From NCBI GenBank assembly GCA_004353515.1, contig SMNZ01000001.1, positions 682,001-746,000 on the forward strand: a DNA stretch of 64,000 nt. The letters run 5' to 3'. Each line of letters begins with the position of its first letter. Position 1 is the stretch's first letter. Below, one piece after another: positions 45,238 to 53,588 of this stretch. The notes below the pieces were generated by a model. That model worked only from the letters and a program-made list of their open reading frames with translations. It had not been told where the DNA came from and searched no databases. Position numbers and translations under genes: made by a program. This DNA comes from Alteromonadaceae bacterium M269 (GTDB lineage: Bacteria > Pseudomonadota > Gammaproteobacteria > Enterobacterales > Alteromonadaceae).

Positions 45238-46209
45238 TTATCCACCTAACATAGCAAGGTGTTTAGTTGCACCTGTAATGCCGTCATGAAGCCAATGCGT
45301 TGCTTCTTTATCTCCTAACAAAGCAACGAGTTCATTCTCGAGTAGTTCATTGTCTTGTTGCTGAATGATATGCCGTATATCCAAACCTTGGTCAGCAAAT
45401 AAACACAAATGTAATTTACCTTTCGCGGTTATTCTTAGTCGATTACAACTGCTACAGAAATCTTTACTGTAGGGCATAATTAAACCAATACTGCCTTTAT
45501 AGTCTGGATGATAGAACTCCTGAGCTGGGCCAGCGGTTTTTTCTCGAATTTTGGGTATCCAGCCGCTTTCTAACAACTGCTGTTTAATGGGTTCACCAGA
45601 AACGTGATTCTTATCAAAGAACGCGTTGTTATCACCTGTTTGCATAAGCTCTATCATTCTAAGCGTGACCGGTGTTGTTTTAAGCCAGTTCAGGAAATTA
45701 TCAAGCTCGCCGTGATTGAACTGGCGCATAAGTACAGCGTTAACTTTAACTTTAATGCCTAGAGCAAGCGCTCTATCTATGCCTTTTAGAATAACGTTAA
45801 GCCTATCGTGCCCTGTGATGCTGTTAAAAAGTCGAGGATCAAGGCTATCAATACTGACATTCATTGAGTTGAGGCCCGCATCAACCCACGAATCGATGTG
45901 TTCAGGTAGTTTGTAGCCATTTGTCGTAATTGCTACGTGTTCAATACCCGGTGTATTGGCACATGTCTCAATAATCTGAGGTAGATCTTTTCTTAGCGAA
46001 GGTTCACCGCCAGTAATACGGATCTTACTGGTACCAAGATTTGAAAAAGACTGCGCTATTTGTCGAATTTCCGGCACAGTCAAAAAATGACGATCACCGT
46101 CACTTTCATATCCATCAGGCAAGCAGTATTCACATTTGAAATTGCAGACATCAGTGATGGACAGCCGCAAGTAATAAAACCGGCGACCGAATTTATCTTC
46201 TAATTGCAT
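45238..46209 (-). CDS. moaA: GTP 3',8-cyclase (radical SAM)
   Basis: About 323 residues. The radical-SAM cluster motif is CNFKCEYC, the second Fe-S cluster is formed by CSSCNRL and LHLCLF, and the protein ends in the conserved double glycine (MLGG). It converts GTP to 3',8-cyclo-GTP, the first Moco step. I start at the ATG at 46209, which matches known MoaA N-termini; a GTG four codons upstream overlaps its own ribosome site. It heads the eight-gene cluster and follows a structured leader. Confidence 0.96.
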   Translation of the reverse strand: MQLEDKFGRRFYYLRLSITDVCNFKCEYCLPDGYESDGDRHFLTVPEIRQIAQSFSNLGTSKIRITGGEPSLRKDLPQIIETCANTPGIEHVAITTNGYKLPEHIDSWVDAGLNSMNVSIDSLDPRLFNSITGHDRLNVILKGIDRALALGIKVKVNAVLMRQFNHGELDNFLNWLKTTPVTLRMIELMQTGDNNAFFDKNHVSGEPIKQQLLESGWIPKIREKTAGPAQEFYHPDYKGSIGLIMPYSKDFCSSCNRLRITAKGKLHLCLFADQGLDIRHIIQQQDNELLENELVALLGDKEATHWLHDGITGATKHLAMLGG

Positions 46210-46232
46210 GTTTAATAACACCTTTCCAAATT

Positions 46233-46370
46233 GAACGTTACTGGAATTAACCAGCTCGTTCCGGGAGGCTGATTGATTTCTCGCACAACCCAGGTGGCTC
46301 TCGCCACGGCTAACAACTCATGACGCTAGTAATCAAAGACAAGCACTTTAGAGATGAAAGCTCGGAGTTA
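46233..46370 (-). promoter_or_regulatory. Candidate Moco riboswitch (moaA leader)
   Basis: On the minus strand the leader has ACTCCGAGC, then the hairpin GTGGC-GAGA-GCCAC closed by a GNRA tetraloop. CTGGGTTG, CAATCAGCCTCCCGGAACG and a small CTGG-TTAATT-CCAG hairpin follow, all ahead of moaA. These elements, their order and the position agree with my memory of the Moco RNA motif found upstream of moaA in E. coli and other gammaproteobacteria. It would sense Moco or its precursor and reduce moa expression. The boundaries are approximate. Confidence 0.6.
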
Positions 46371-46374
46371 AAAT

Positions 46375-46397
46375 GGTGTCGCACATCGTGCGCCACC
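46375..46397 (-). other. Stem-loop at the 5' side of the moa leader
   Basis: GGTGTCGCAC and GTGCGCCACC pair with one mismatch around ATC. It is the first strong hairpin of the moaA leader and may belong to the riboswitch or mark the 5' end of the transcript. No T-run follows it. Confidence 0.45.
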
Positions 46398-46556
46398 TTT
46401 CGTTATAACGTTTTACCACAGGATAGACCCGCTACCCAAAGGTTTTATCACAAAAAGAAGGAATAAATAATACGAATCAGCATTACAGCGAAGCTGAATA
46501 CTCCTCTGCAATGCTGTGACTGTTAATTTCTATGTTTTAAAGGTAACAGGTACCAA
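46398..46556. other. Gap between moa leader and quinone oxidoreductase
   Basis: It must contain the moaA promoter. An imperfect 11-bp inverted repeat (CAGCATTACAG at 46478-46488, CTGCAATGCTG at 46506-46516) enclosing a smaller CAGC-GAA-GCTG hairpin lies 40 bp beyond the oxidoreductase stop. It could serve as a terminator of that operon although no T-run follows. Confidence 0.4.
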
Positions 46557-47531
46557 TTATGGAGTAAGAGCGACTTTTCCTTTAACGCCGCGTCCCATCA
46601 CTTTTGTTAATGCTTTATCGGTGTCTGCAAGAGAAAAAGTTTCATCAATCACTACTTTAACTTTGCCTTCTAGGTACCACTTAACAAGCTCTTGCATGTT
46701 CTGCATAAAATCTTGAGGTTGATGCGCTGTGAAAGAGCCCCAGAAAACACCGACTACTGAATAGCCTTTAACCAATGAGAGGTTTACTGGGAATTTAGGG
46801 ATTTCGCCGCTAGCAAAACCAATAACGAGTAAACGACCATTCCAGGCCATACAACGACTGCAGGCATCAAATGCATCACCACCTACACACTCATAAACAA
46901 CATCAACGCCTTTACCATCGTTAAGCGCTTTTAGCTCAGCTTTCAGATCTTTCTCTTTATAATTGATCAAGATATCAGCACCGTTCGCTTTTGCGACATC
47001 TAACTTTTCTTGTGTTGAACACACAGCTACAACTTTTGCGCCCATGGCTTTACCGATTTGCACGGCTGCTAAGCCTGTACCTCCGGCGGCACCAGTAACA
47101 ACAAGTGTTTCACCGGGTTGAATTTTAGCGCGCTGCTTCAAGGCGTGATGAGCTGTCGCATGAGCCGTTACTAAAGCCGCAGCTTCGTCATCTGGAATAG
47201 GACCTGGAATCGGCATAGTGTGCATGGCATTACAAGCGACCTTTTCAGCATAACCACCTAACTGAGTAATCCCAATAACACGTTGACCTACTTTTAAATG
47301 CGGAACACCCTCGCCAATTTCACTCACAACACCTGCGACTTCGCTCCCCGGAACAAAAGGAAGCTCAGGCTTCATTTGATATAGGCCTTGAACTAATAAG
47401 CCATCGGGAAAGTTAACCCCAGATGCTTTAACATCAATAACAACCTGTCCTTTCTTAGCTATCGGATCAGGAACTTCTTTATATTGCAGCTTCTCTACAC
47501 CTGCAAACTCTTCACAAACAATTGCTTTCAT
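46557..47531 (-). CDS. NADPH:quinone oxidoreductase-like zinc-free MDR protein
   Basis: About 324 residues of the medium-chain dehydrogenase/reductase superfamily, quinone oxidoreductase/enoyl reductase branch. The N-terminal GroES-like domain has VKASGVNFPDGLLVQGLY and LPFVPGSEVAGVV. The cofactor domain has VTGAAGGTGLAAVQIGKAMGAKV. Zinc-ligand cysteines are absent. I start at the ATG at 47531 (MKAIVCEEF); a longer frame would enter the kinase gene. It is last in the phosphatase / acyl-CoA dehydrogenase / kinase / oxidoreductase operon and may reduce an unsaturated acyl intermediate or a quinone; this is inference. Confidence 0.88.
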   Translation of the reverse strand: MKAIVCEEFAGVEKLQYKEVPDPIAKKGQVVIDVKASGVNFPDGLLVQGLYQMKPELPFVPGSEVAGVVSEIGEGVPHLKVGQRVIGITQLGGYAEKVACNAMHTMPIPGPIPDDEAAALVTAHATAHHALKQRAKIQPGETLVVTGAAGGTGLAAVQIGKAMGAKVVAVCSTQEKLDVAKANGADILINYKEKDLKAELKALNDGKGVDVVYECVGGDAFDACSRCMAWNGRLLVIGFASGEIPKFPVNLSLVKGYSVVGVFWGSFTAHQPQDFMQNMQELVKWYLEGKVKVVIDETFSLADTDKALTKVMGRGVKGKVALTP

Positions 47532-47547
47532 CTTTGTTCTTGCCCTA

Positions 47548-48579
47548 TTAATCAATAAGTTCAACCGCTAACTCAGCGAGCGGCTTAATCATACTTCTTA
47601 GCGTTAATGCCTGTTCATTGGATGCGTTGCCTTGTATGGCTCTCTTAACAACACCCTGAACGATAGATAGCATTCTGAAAAAACTAAACGCTAAATAAAA
47701 ATTCCAATTAGGAATATCTTCAATTCCCATTTTCTTACAGTAGTTAGCAACGTATTCGGTTTCAGATGGAATTCCCAGAGCATTACGATCGACTCCCAGT
47801 AATCCTTTCACATGTCCCATATTGGCCGGGAGGCGCATTTGCATACATTGATAAGCTAGATCTGCATAAGGATGACCTAGTGTCGATAGCTCCCAATCTA
47901 GCACAGCTATAATTCTCGGTTCGGACGGGTGAAATATCATGTTGTCGATTCTGAAATCACCGTGCACAAGAGCCACTTTTCCATCATCTTCTGGAATATT
48001 TTGATGCAGCCATTCTATCAAGCGCTCGATATCATCAATATCATCGGTCTGTGCCGCTTTATACTGAGTCGTCCATCGATTGACCTGTCTATCAAAGTAA
48101 TTGCCAGGTTTGCCATAATCTGACAACTCCGCTTTCTCTAGATCAACGGAATGCAAACTCGCTAACACCTGATTCATCTGCTCATACATTACGTGACGAT
48201 CATCGTTATTTTTAGCATCAGGAATTGCACCATCCCAGAAAATACGCCCTTCAACATATTCCATGATGTAGAACATAGTGCCAATAACATCGGTATCTGT
48301 GCATAGGTGATAGGCTTTAGGTACGGGCACACCTGTATCCTGGAGTGCTTTAATCACTCTATACTCTCTATCAACGGCATGCGCTGATTTGAGTAACTTA
48401 CCTGGAGGTTGCCTACGGAGAACGAAGTCACCGTTTTCAGAGGTTATTTTAAAAGTTGGGTTAGATTGACCACCTGAAAATTTACCGACAGTAAGATCTT
48501 CGCCCAATTCAGGTAAGTGTTGCCTTAAATAAGGCAACAAGCTATCTAATGGTAATTGTGAAACATCAGAGCTCAACAA
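47548..48579 (-). CDS. APH-fold kinase, ACAD10/11 kinase-domain type
   Basis: A 343-residue aminoglycoside-phosphotransferase-fold kinase. The nucleotide lysine lies in DFVLRRQP, the catalytic loop is HGDFRIDN (206-213), and DWE (228-230) binds metal. The strings FSGGQSNPTFKI, DREYRVIKAL and ELSTLGHPYADLAYQC are those of the kinase half of eukaryotic ACAD10/ACAD11 and of bacterial LvaA-type proteins, which phosphorylate the 4-hydroxy group of hydroxyacyl-CoA. It begins with TTG (48579 or 48576) after AGGAG. The matching acyl-CoA dehydrogenase is 29 bp upstream. The substrate class is inferred from the family and its neighbour. Confidence 0.85.
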   Translation of the reverse strand: MLSSDVSQLPLDSLLPYLRQHLPELGEDLTVGKFSGGQSNPTFKITSENGDFVLRRQPPGKLLKSAHAVDREYRVIKALQDTGVPVPKAYHLCTDTDVIGTMFYIMEYVEGRIFWDGAIPDAKNNDDRHVMYEQMNQVLASLHSVDLEKAELSDYGKPGNYFDRQVNRWTTQYKAAQTDDIDDIERLIEWLHQNIPEDDGKVALVHGDFRIDNMIFHPSEPRIIAVLDWELSTLGHPYADLAYQCMQMRLPANMGHVKGLLGVDRNALGIPSETEYVANYCKKMGIEDIPNWNFYLAFSFFRMLSIVQGVVKRAIQGNASNEQALTLRSMIKPLAELAVELID

Positions 48580-48608
48580 AACTCTCCTTTAATAAAAACA
48601 CCCAAATG

Positions 48609-49823
48609 TTACTGAGCTTTTTCAGCAATCAAATTCCTACCTAATTGCATCATATGCACTTGATCTGGTCCATCTGCGAGTCGAATTGTTCTCGCATAGC
48701 CATACATTGCGGCCAAAGCAGTGTCTTGGCTTGTACCTTCAGCACCAAACATTTGGATAGATTGATCAATAACCTGACATGCCATTTTAGGTGCTACTAT
48801 TTTTATAGCTGCAATAAGATTTTTAGCGACTTTATTTCCATGGCGATCCATTTGATCAGCCGCTTTTAACGTTAACAACTTTGCTTGTTCTATATCACAA
48901 TGCATTTGCGCAATAGATTCTCTAACTGACTGTTGTTTCTCTAAAGGCTTACCAAACGCAATGCGTCTTTGAACACGTTCACAAGCTAAATCTAACGCTC
49001 GCTGGGCACAACCAATCAAACGCATGCAATGGTGAATTCTGCCCGGTCCTAAACGCCCCTGGGCAATCTCAAATCCTTTTCCTTCACCCACTAATAAATT
49101 ACTTGCGGGTACACGTACATTATCAAACTCGATCTCGGCATGACCAATAGGCTTATCAAGATAGCCCATTGCCGACATCGGTCGAACAATGTTGACTCCC
49201 GGCGTATCCATAGGCACTAAGATTTGTGATTGTTGTGCATGCTTGGGGGCATTAGGATCAGTTTTACCCATAACCACCATAATCTTGCAGTTAGTATTCA
49301 TTGCTCCGCTGGTATACCACTTTCTACCATTGATGACGTATTCGTCACCATCTCGTACTATGGCCGTTTCAATATTGGTTGCATCTGATGAGGCAACTGC
49401 CGGCTCAGTCATTGCAAAAGCCGAACGAATATCGCCATTAAGTAACGGCTTTAACCAGCGTTCTTTATGCTCTTCATTGCCGTAACGTGCGATGACTTCC
49501 ATATTACCTGTGTCTGGTGCACTGCAATTGAAGACTTCACTACTCCATAAGACTCTACCCATTAATTCGCATAGTGGTGCATATTGAAGATTTGATAACC
49601 CAGCTCCTAAAGGTAAGTAGTCTTCCGGTAAAAACAGATTCCATAAACCCGCTTCTTTCGCTTTGTCTTTGAGCTCATGCATGATGGGCAGCGTTGTCCA
49701 ACCGTCGGGATTACTTTCTACAGCTTCTATATATTCCTTTTCAATGGGGTATATATGTTCATTCATGAAGCTCTCGAGCTTCGACATTATTTCGCTCGTT
49801 TTACTATCGTATTCAAAATTCAT
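48609..49823 (-). CDS. Acyl-CoA dehydrogenase (ACAD10/11-like)
   Basis: A 404-residue FAD flavoenzyme. [18 protein letters not shown] is the FAD/substrate signature; [23 protein letters not shown] and the C-terminal [15 protein letters not shown] belong to the ACAD11-like branch. In the partner pathway it acts on the 4-phospho-acyl-CoA made by the adjacent kinase, eliminating phosphate to leave an enoyl-CoA. It is 11 bp after the histidine phosphatase and 29 bp before the kinase gene. Confidence 0.92.
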   Translation of the reverse strand: MNFEYDSKTSEIMSKLESFMNEHIYPIEKEYIEAVESNPDGWTTLPIMHELKDKAKEAGLWNLFLPEDYLPLGAGLSNLQYAPLCELMGRVLWSSEVFNCSAPDTGNMEVIARYGNEEHKERWLKPLLNGDIRSAFAMTEPAVASSDATNIETAIVRDGDEYVINGRKWYTSGAMNTNCKIMVVMGKTDPNAPKHAQQSQILVPMDTPGVNIVRPMSAMGYLDKPIGHAEIEFDNVRVPASNLLVGEGKGFEIAQGRLGPGRIHHCMRLIGCAQRALDLACERVQRRIAFGKPLEKQQSVRESIAQMHCDIEQAKLLTLKAADQMDRHGNKVAKNLIAAIKIVAPKMACQVIDQSIQMFGAEGTSQDTALAAMYGYARTIRLADGPDQVHMMQLGRNLIAEKAQ

Positions 49824-49834
49824 TATCGAGTACC

Positions 49835-50512
49835 TTAGCTGTATGTAACTGATGATTTGCGCTGAGTTGTTTCTAAATGAGGCGCGTTATTAAAGCTACT
49901 GAGATGATAAGCATCTCGTCCAACAAAGAAACGACTAAATCCAGCGTTCTTCGTTTGCATATTAAGATGTACAACTTGCTCCTTAGGCATGCTCATCGCA
50001 AGTGCCACAAACATACTTATTGCACCACCAGAACTGACGATCAGTGTGTTTGAGCCTTTGGGTTGTTGTTGAAGCCTTTTTTGAACATCTCGCACGCGTT
50101 GCTCAAACATTTCCCAACTCTCAGAAAGTTCCTGATGTGGTAATTCGTCGTTCATCCACGCAAACATTGCTTTTTTTAATAAGCGATAAAAGTCGCTTCT
50201 TGGAGCATCCTTCTCAGGTTTGTCATGAGGGTGTATTTTTAAGTAGCTTTGTGAAATCTTTTCAAAATCAAATTCATTTAACCCAGGTTGAACATCGACA
50301 GGAAGATCAAGTCCCAGCCCTTCACAAATTCCTTGTGCTGTTTGTTGATGCCTTTTCATATCACCTTGCATCACGGCGTTAAACTGAACACCTATTTCTT
50401 TAAAATATTCTCCAAGCCAGACAGCTTGCTTATAACCTAAGTCCGACAACTGATCGTAATTAGCCGCCCCAAAAGATGCTTGGCCATGTCTGACCAAATA
50501 GACTTCTGACAT
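49835..50512 (-). CDS. Histidine phosphatase family protein
   Basis: A 225-residue phosphoglycerate-mutase-like protein. The phosphohistidine motif is [20 protein letters not shown] (His8), and [10 protein letters not shown] supplies the second region (Gly-Gly replaces the usual Gly-His, so the second catalytic His appears altered). It is the first gene of the operon with acyl-CoA dehydrogenase, kinase and oxidoreductase. The ATG follows AAGGG by six bases. Its role could be removal of a dead-end phosphorylated acid, or it may bind rather than hydrolyse. Confidence 0.85.
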   Translation of the reverse strand: MSEVYLVRHGQASFGAANYDQLSDLGYKQAVWLGEYFKEIGVQFNAVMQGDMKRHQQTAQGICEGLGLDLPVDVQPGLNEFDFEKISQSYLKIHPHDKPEKDAPRSDFYRLLKKAMFAWMNDELPHQELSESWEMFEQRVRDVQKRLQQQPKGSNTLIVSSGGAISMFVALAMSMPKEQVVHLNMQTKNAGFSRFFVGRDAYHLSSFNNAPHLETTQRKSSVTYS

Positions 50513-50883
50513 TCTAAACCCTTCTGATTTATGACTGCTTCATGCTAGTGCGGCACAACATTTATTCATAATTAAATATGTGAATGAGCATGTATCAAGC
50601 AAAACAATATATTGTTAATTAAAAGTAAAGAGGATTTTCAAGCCTTAATTAACAAGCTTTGTGTGTAGCTTAAGCGTTAAGCAGTTAACATCAATACGTT
50701 ACAGTATGTTTACATTTCATTTACTTTTGGTTTTGAATTTGCTTAGATATGGTAAGAGGTAGGATGAGGTCAAATTCATAACAATAATAATAATGAATTT
50801 TAAATCTATCATTTCATATTCTTAAGCAGACTATGAGTTGGCAAGTAAAACAATTATTACAGCTGTAAAGTGGGAAACATTAT
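50513..50883. other. Divergent promoter region, phosphatase operon / TonB receptor
   Basis: A 371-bp AT-rich region that must hold both promoters. The clearest structure is a pair of perfect 11-bp arms, TTGTTAATTAA and TTAATTAACAA, 22 bp apart (50612-50655). No coding sequence is supported. Confidence 0.5.
50612..50655. promoter_or_regulatory. Spaced inverted repeat between divergent genes
   Basis: Arms TTGTTAATTAA (50612-50622) and TTAATTAACAA (50645-50655) are exact complements. The centre-to-centre distance is 33 bp, about three helical turns, so two half-sites could be bound on one face of the DNA. It is about 100 bp from the phosphatase start. Confidence 0.45.
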
Positions 50884-53469
50884 ATGAAAATTAAAACGCC
50901 GAAGTTTAAACGCAATCCCCTTGCGATGCTGGTTGCTCTATCCGTTGGGATGACAGCTGGTTATGCAAGCGCTCAAGAACAAGAGGTTGCTGATGAAGAC
51001 AAAGGTTTAGAAACTATCATTATCACAGCGCAGAAAAGAGCTCAGAATTTACAAGAGGTTCCTGTAGCTGTTACTGCGATTAATGGTTCTGAACTTGCAG
51101 AATCGGTTATCAAAGATGTATTCGATTTAAGAACAAACGTACCTAGCTTGGCAACTTTTCAAAGTCAAAGTTCAACAAACTCCAGCTTTGCTATTCGTGG
51201 GGTTGGTACCTCTTCTCAAAACTTCGGCTTAGAGTCTTCAGTTGGTCTTTACGTCGATAACGTTTTCAGATCTCGCCAGAACTCCATTATCAATAACCTA
51301 GTCGATATTGATTCAGTTGAAGTTCTTAGAGGACCGCAAGGCACGCTCTTCGGTAAAAACACCCCATCTGGTGCTATCAGTATTGGTACAAAAGCGCCAA
51401 ACCACGACGGAGCTGACGGTTTCTTCGAAGCAACTTTGGGTAACTTTGATCTCCGTAACTTCTCTGCAGCTACAAATATTTCCGCTATTGAGGATGTTTT
51501 AGCCTTTCGTATTACTGGCTTCACCAGCAATAGAAGTGGATTCGTCGACGACATCAATTTTGGCGAAGACTCAATTAACAACCGTGATAGATACGGCGTA
51601 AGACTTCAAGCGCTATACACACCTAGTGATGACTTATCAGTCAGAGTTATACTTGACAAGTCTCAAATCGATGAAATTTGCTGTGCAGCTGCCACTCGTT
51701 TTGACAATAACCGTCCATCATTAGGTGAATTACCTGGTATTGCTATAGGTCAATTTGGTACAGATGCTATTTTAGCTCAGGCAGGATTACCAGTGTTTAC
51801 TGGCGATCAATTTTTCGATAGGCGAGTCTCATTAAACTCATTACCTATTGCTACTAACGATGATAGAGGATTATCGGTAGAAATAAATTATAATATTAAT
51901 GAAAAGTACAGCTTTACGTCAATATCTGCAGTCCGAAAATTTGAATCATTTGACCAAATAGATAGTGATTTCTCAGCTGCAGATTTTATCCAAACAACCA
52001 ATGACGCCGAGACTGATTCATTCTCTCAAGAGCTTCGTTTAGATTATAACGGTGATAAGTTTCACTACATCGCGGGTTTATATTATTTCGAACAGGATCT
52101 AGAACTTAGAAATGCATTAACTGCTGGTTCACAACTCGGCTTACTTGGGGGAGCATTAGCACCGTTGATTGACGGCATTAATGCCGTAAGTGCTGCGACA
52201 GGGGGACTTCTTCCACAAGCAGGTGACCCGTTCGGAGAAGGCTTTTTCTTCCCTAATGACTCAACTCAAGATCAATCCAGCTATGCATTATTTGCTCAGT
52301 TTGATTATGAATTTGCCGAAAACTGGACGGTAACTGCGGGTTTACGATATACGAACGAGGATAAAGATATATTAAGCACGTTTACGAACCTGGACCCTAA
52401 TGGACAACCGGTCGTTTTCCCGTTTAATAATGATGATGAGTTAAATGCAGCCGTTGGACCAGCAATAACTGCCCTAGGTGAATTAGGTGCTGGACTTCCA
52501 CCAACACCAGGGCGAATAGGAGCATTACTGCCATTCACACAAGACGGCTTTGCTTTTGTTAATTTTGGCCCCGTAGTATCGCCAAGGCCTGATATTGATG
52601 AAGGGTTTACGAATGTTCGTACCACAGGGACTATTAAGATCAGTTATCAACCAAATCGAAACACTCTAGTTTATGGTTCGTTTGGTACAGGCTTTAAATC
52701 TGGCGGAACCAACACCGATAGAATCGCTTTTGGTTTTGACCCAGTTTTTGACCCAGAGACTTCGGAAACCCTGGAATTTGGTATTAAGAAAGATTTCCCA
52801 AAGCAAGCTTTGCGTATAAATGCTGCGGTTCATATCACTGAAGTGGATGATTTCCAGGCTAATACATTCCAAGGCACAGGCTTTAACTTACAAAATGCAG
52901 GTACGCTAGAAAGTTCGGGCGGTGAATTGGAAATTACTTGGAGACCATCTGATACTTGGAGCTTCGACTTGATCTATTCATATATTGATGCAACCTATGA
53001 TGAGTTCGATCAAGGTTCATGTTTTATTGGCGCAGTATTCCAAACTGGGGTATCAGATCCTGGACAGCAAAGTACAGACCCCGAAGACCTTGACCCATTC
53101 TGTAGCCGCGCTGGCGATACACTATCTGGTGCACCAGAGCACACAGCAACGCTTCAAATTCGTAAAGACTTCGAATTACCGAATGGTGTTTATGGTTACG
53201 CACTTTATGAAAACAACGTCCAATCTGACACTGTTCTAGACGGTAATGCGGATCCATTGAAAGTACAAGGTGGCTTCGGTCTAACTAACATCCGTGTTGG
53301 TTTCACCTTCGAAGATATCGATATGGATGTCACTTTATGGGGACGTAATGTTTTCGATAAAGAAAGATTTGGTAACACAACCTTTGACGTTCCAATCCAA
53401 GCAGGTCGCTTAGCATCTTACTTTGCTGAACCTAGAACCTTTGGTGTAACAGTACAAAAACGTTTCTAA
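50884..53469 (+). CDS. TonB-dependent outer-membrane receptor
   Basis: An 861-residue receptor with a signal peptide (cut near GYASA, residue 30) and a TonB box region LETIIITAQKR (about 42-52). The plug domain (to about 185) contains NSSFAIRGVG and VEVLRGPQGTLFGKNTPSGAI, and a 22-strand barrel ends in a terminal Phe (VTVQKRF). The class (TIITAQKR, FQSQSSTN, VYVDNVF) is common in marine bacteria and sphingomonads for uptake of hydrophobic or aromatic compounds and not only iron. No FecR/sigma partner lies nearby. It is divergent from the acyl-CoA operon, so the substrate may be a lipid-like acid; this is context only. Confidence 0.92.
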   Translation: MKIKTPKFKRNPLAMLVALSVGMTAGYASAQEQEVADEDKGLETIIITAQKRAQNLQEVPVAVTAINGSELAESVIKDVFDLRTNVPSLATFQSQSSTNSSFAIRGVGTSSQNFGLESSVGLYVDNVFRSRQNSIINNLVDIDSVEVLRGPQGTLFGKNTPSGAISIGTKAPNHDGADGFFEATLGNFDLRNFSAATNISAIEDVLAFRITGFTSNRSGFVDDINFGEDSINNRDRYGVRLQALYTPSDDLSVRVILDKSQIDEICCAAATRFDNNRPSLGELPGIAIGQFGTDAILAQAGLPVFTGDQFFDRRVSLNSLPIATNDDRGLSVEINYNINEKYSFTSISAVRKFESFDQIDSDFSAADFIQTTNDAETDSFSQELRLDYNGDKFHYIAGLYYFEQDLELRNALTAGSQLGLLGGALAPLIDGINAVSAATGGLLPQAGDPFGEGFFFPNDSTQDQSSYALFAQFDYEFAENWTVTAGLRYTNEDKDILSTFTNLDPNGQPVVFPFNNDDELNAAVGPAITALGELGAGLPPTPGRIGALLPFTQDGFAFVNFGPVVSPRPDIDEGFTNVRTTGTIKISYQPNRNTLVYGSFGTGFKSGGTNTDRIAFGFDPVFDPETSETLEFGIKKDFPKQALRINAAVHITEVDDFQANTFQGTGFNLQNAGTLESSGGELEITWRPSDTWSFDLIYSYIDATYDEFDQGSCFIGAVFQTGVSDPGQQSTDPEDLDPFCSRAGDTLSGAPEHTATLQIRKDFELPNGVYGYALYENNVQSDTVLDGNADPLKVQGGFGLTNIRVGFTFEDIDMDVTLWGRNVFDKERFGNTTFDVPIQAGRLASYFAEPRTFGVTVQKRF

Positions 53470-53483
53470 TGTAATCTGAAACT

Positions 53484-53513
53484 AAAAAGCCGGCTAAACA
53501 AGCCGGCTTTTTT
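53484..53513 (+). terminator. Terminator after the TonB receptor
   Basis: AAAAGCCGGCT and AGCCGGCTTTT form an 11-bp stem with loop AAACA, then TTTTTT. It lies about 15 bp beyond the receptor stop and is GC-rich, so is efficient; the reverse direction has a shorter T-run and could also stop the MFS transcript. Confidence 0.92.
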
Positions 53514-53588
53514 ATGTCTTACTATTTCCAATCTAACAGTATTAAGTATTGACAATTGGAAACCGCCCTGACCTCTTTAACTCCGATA

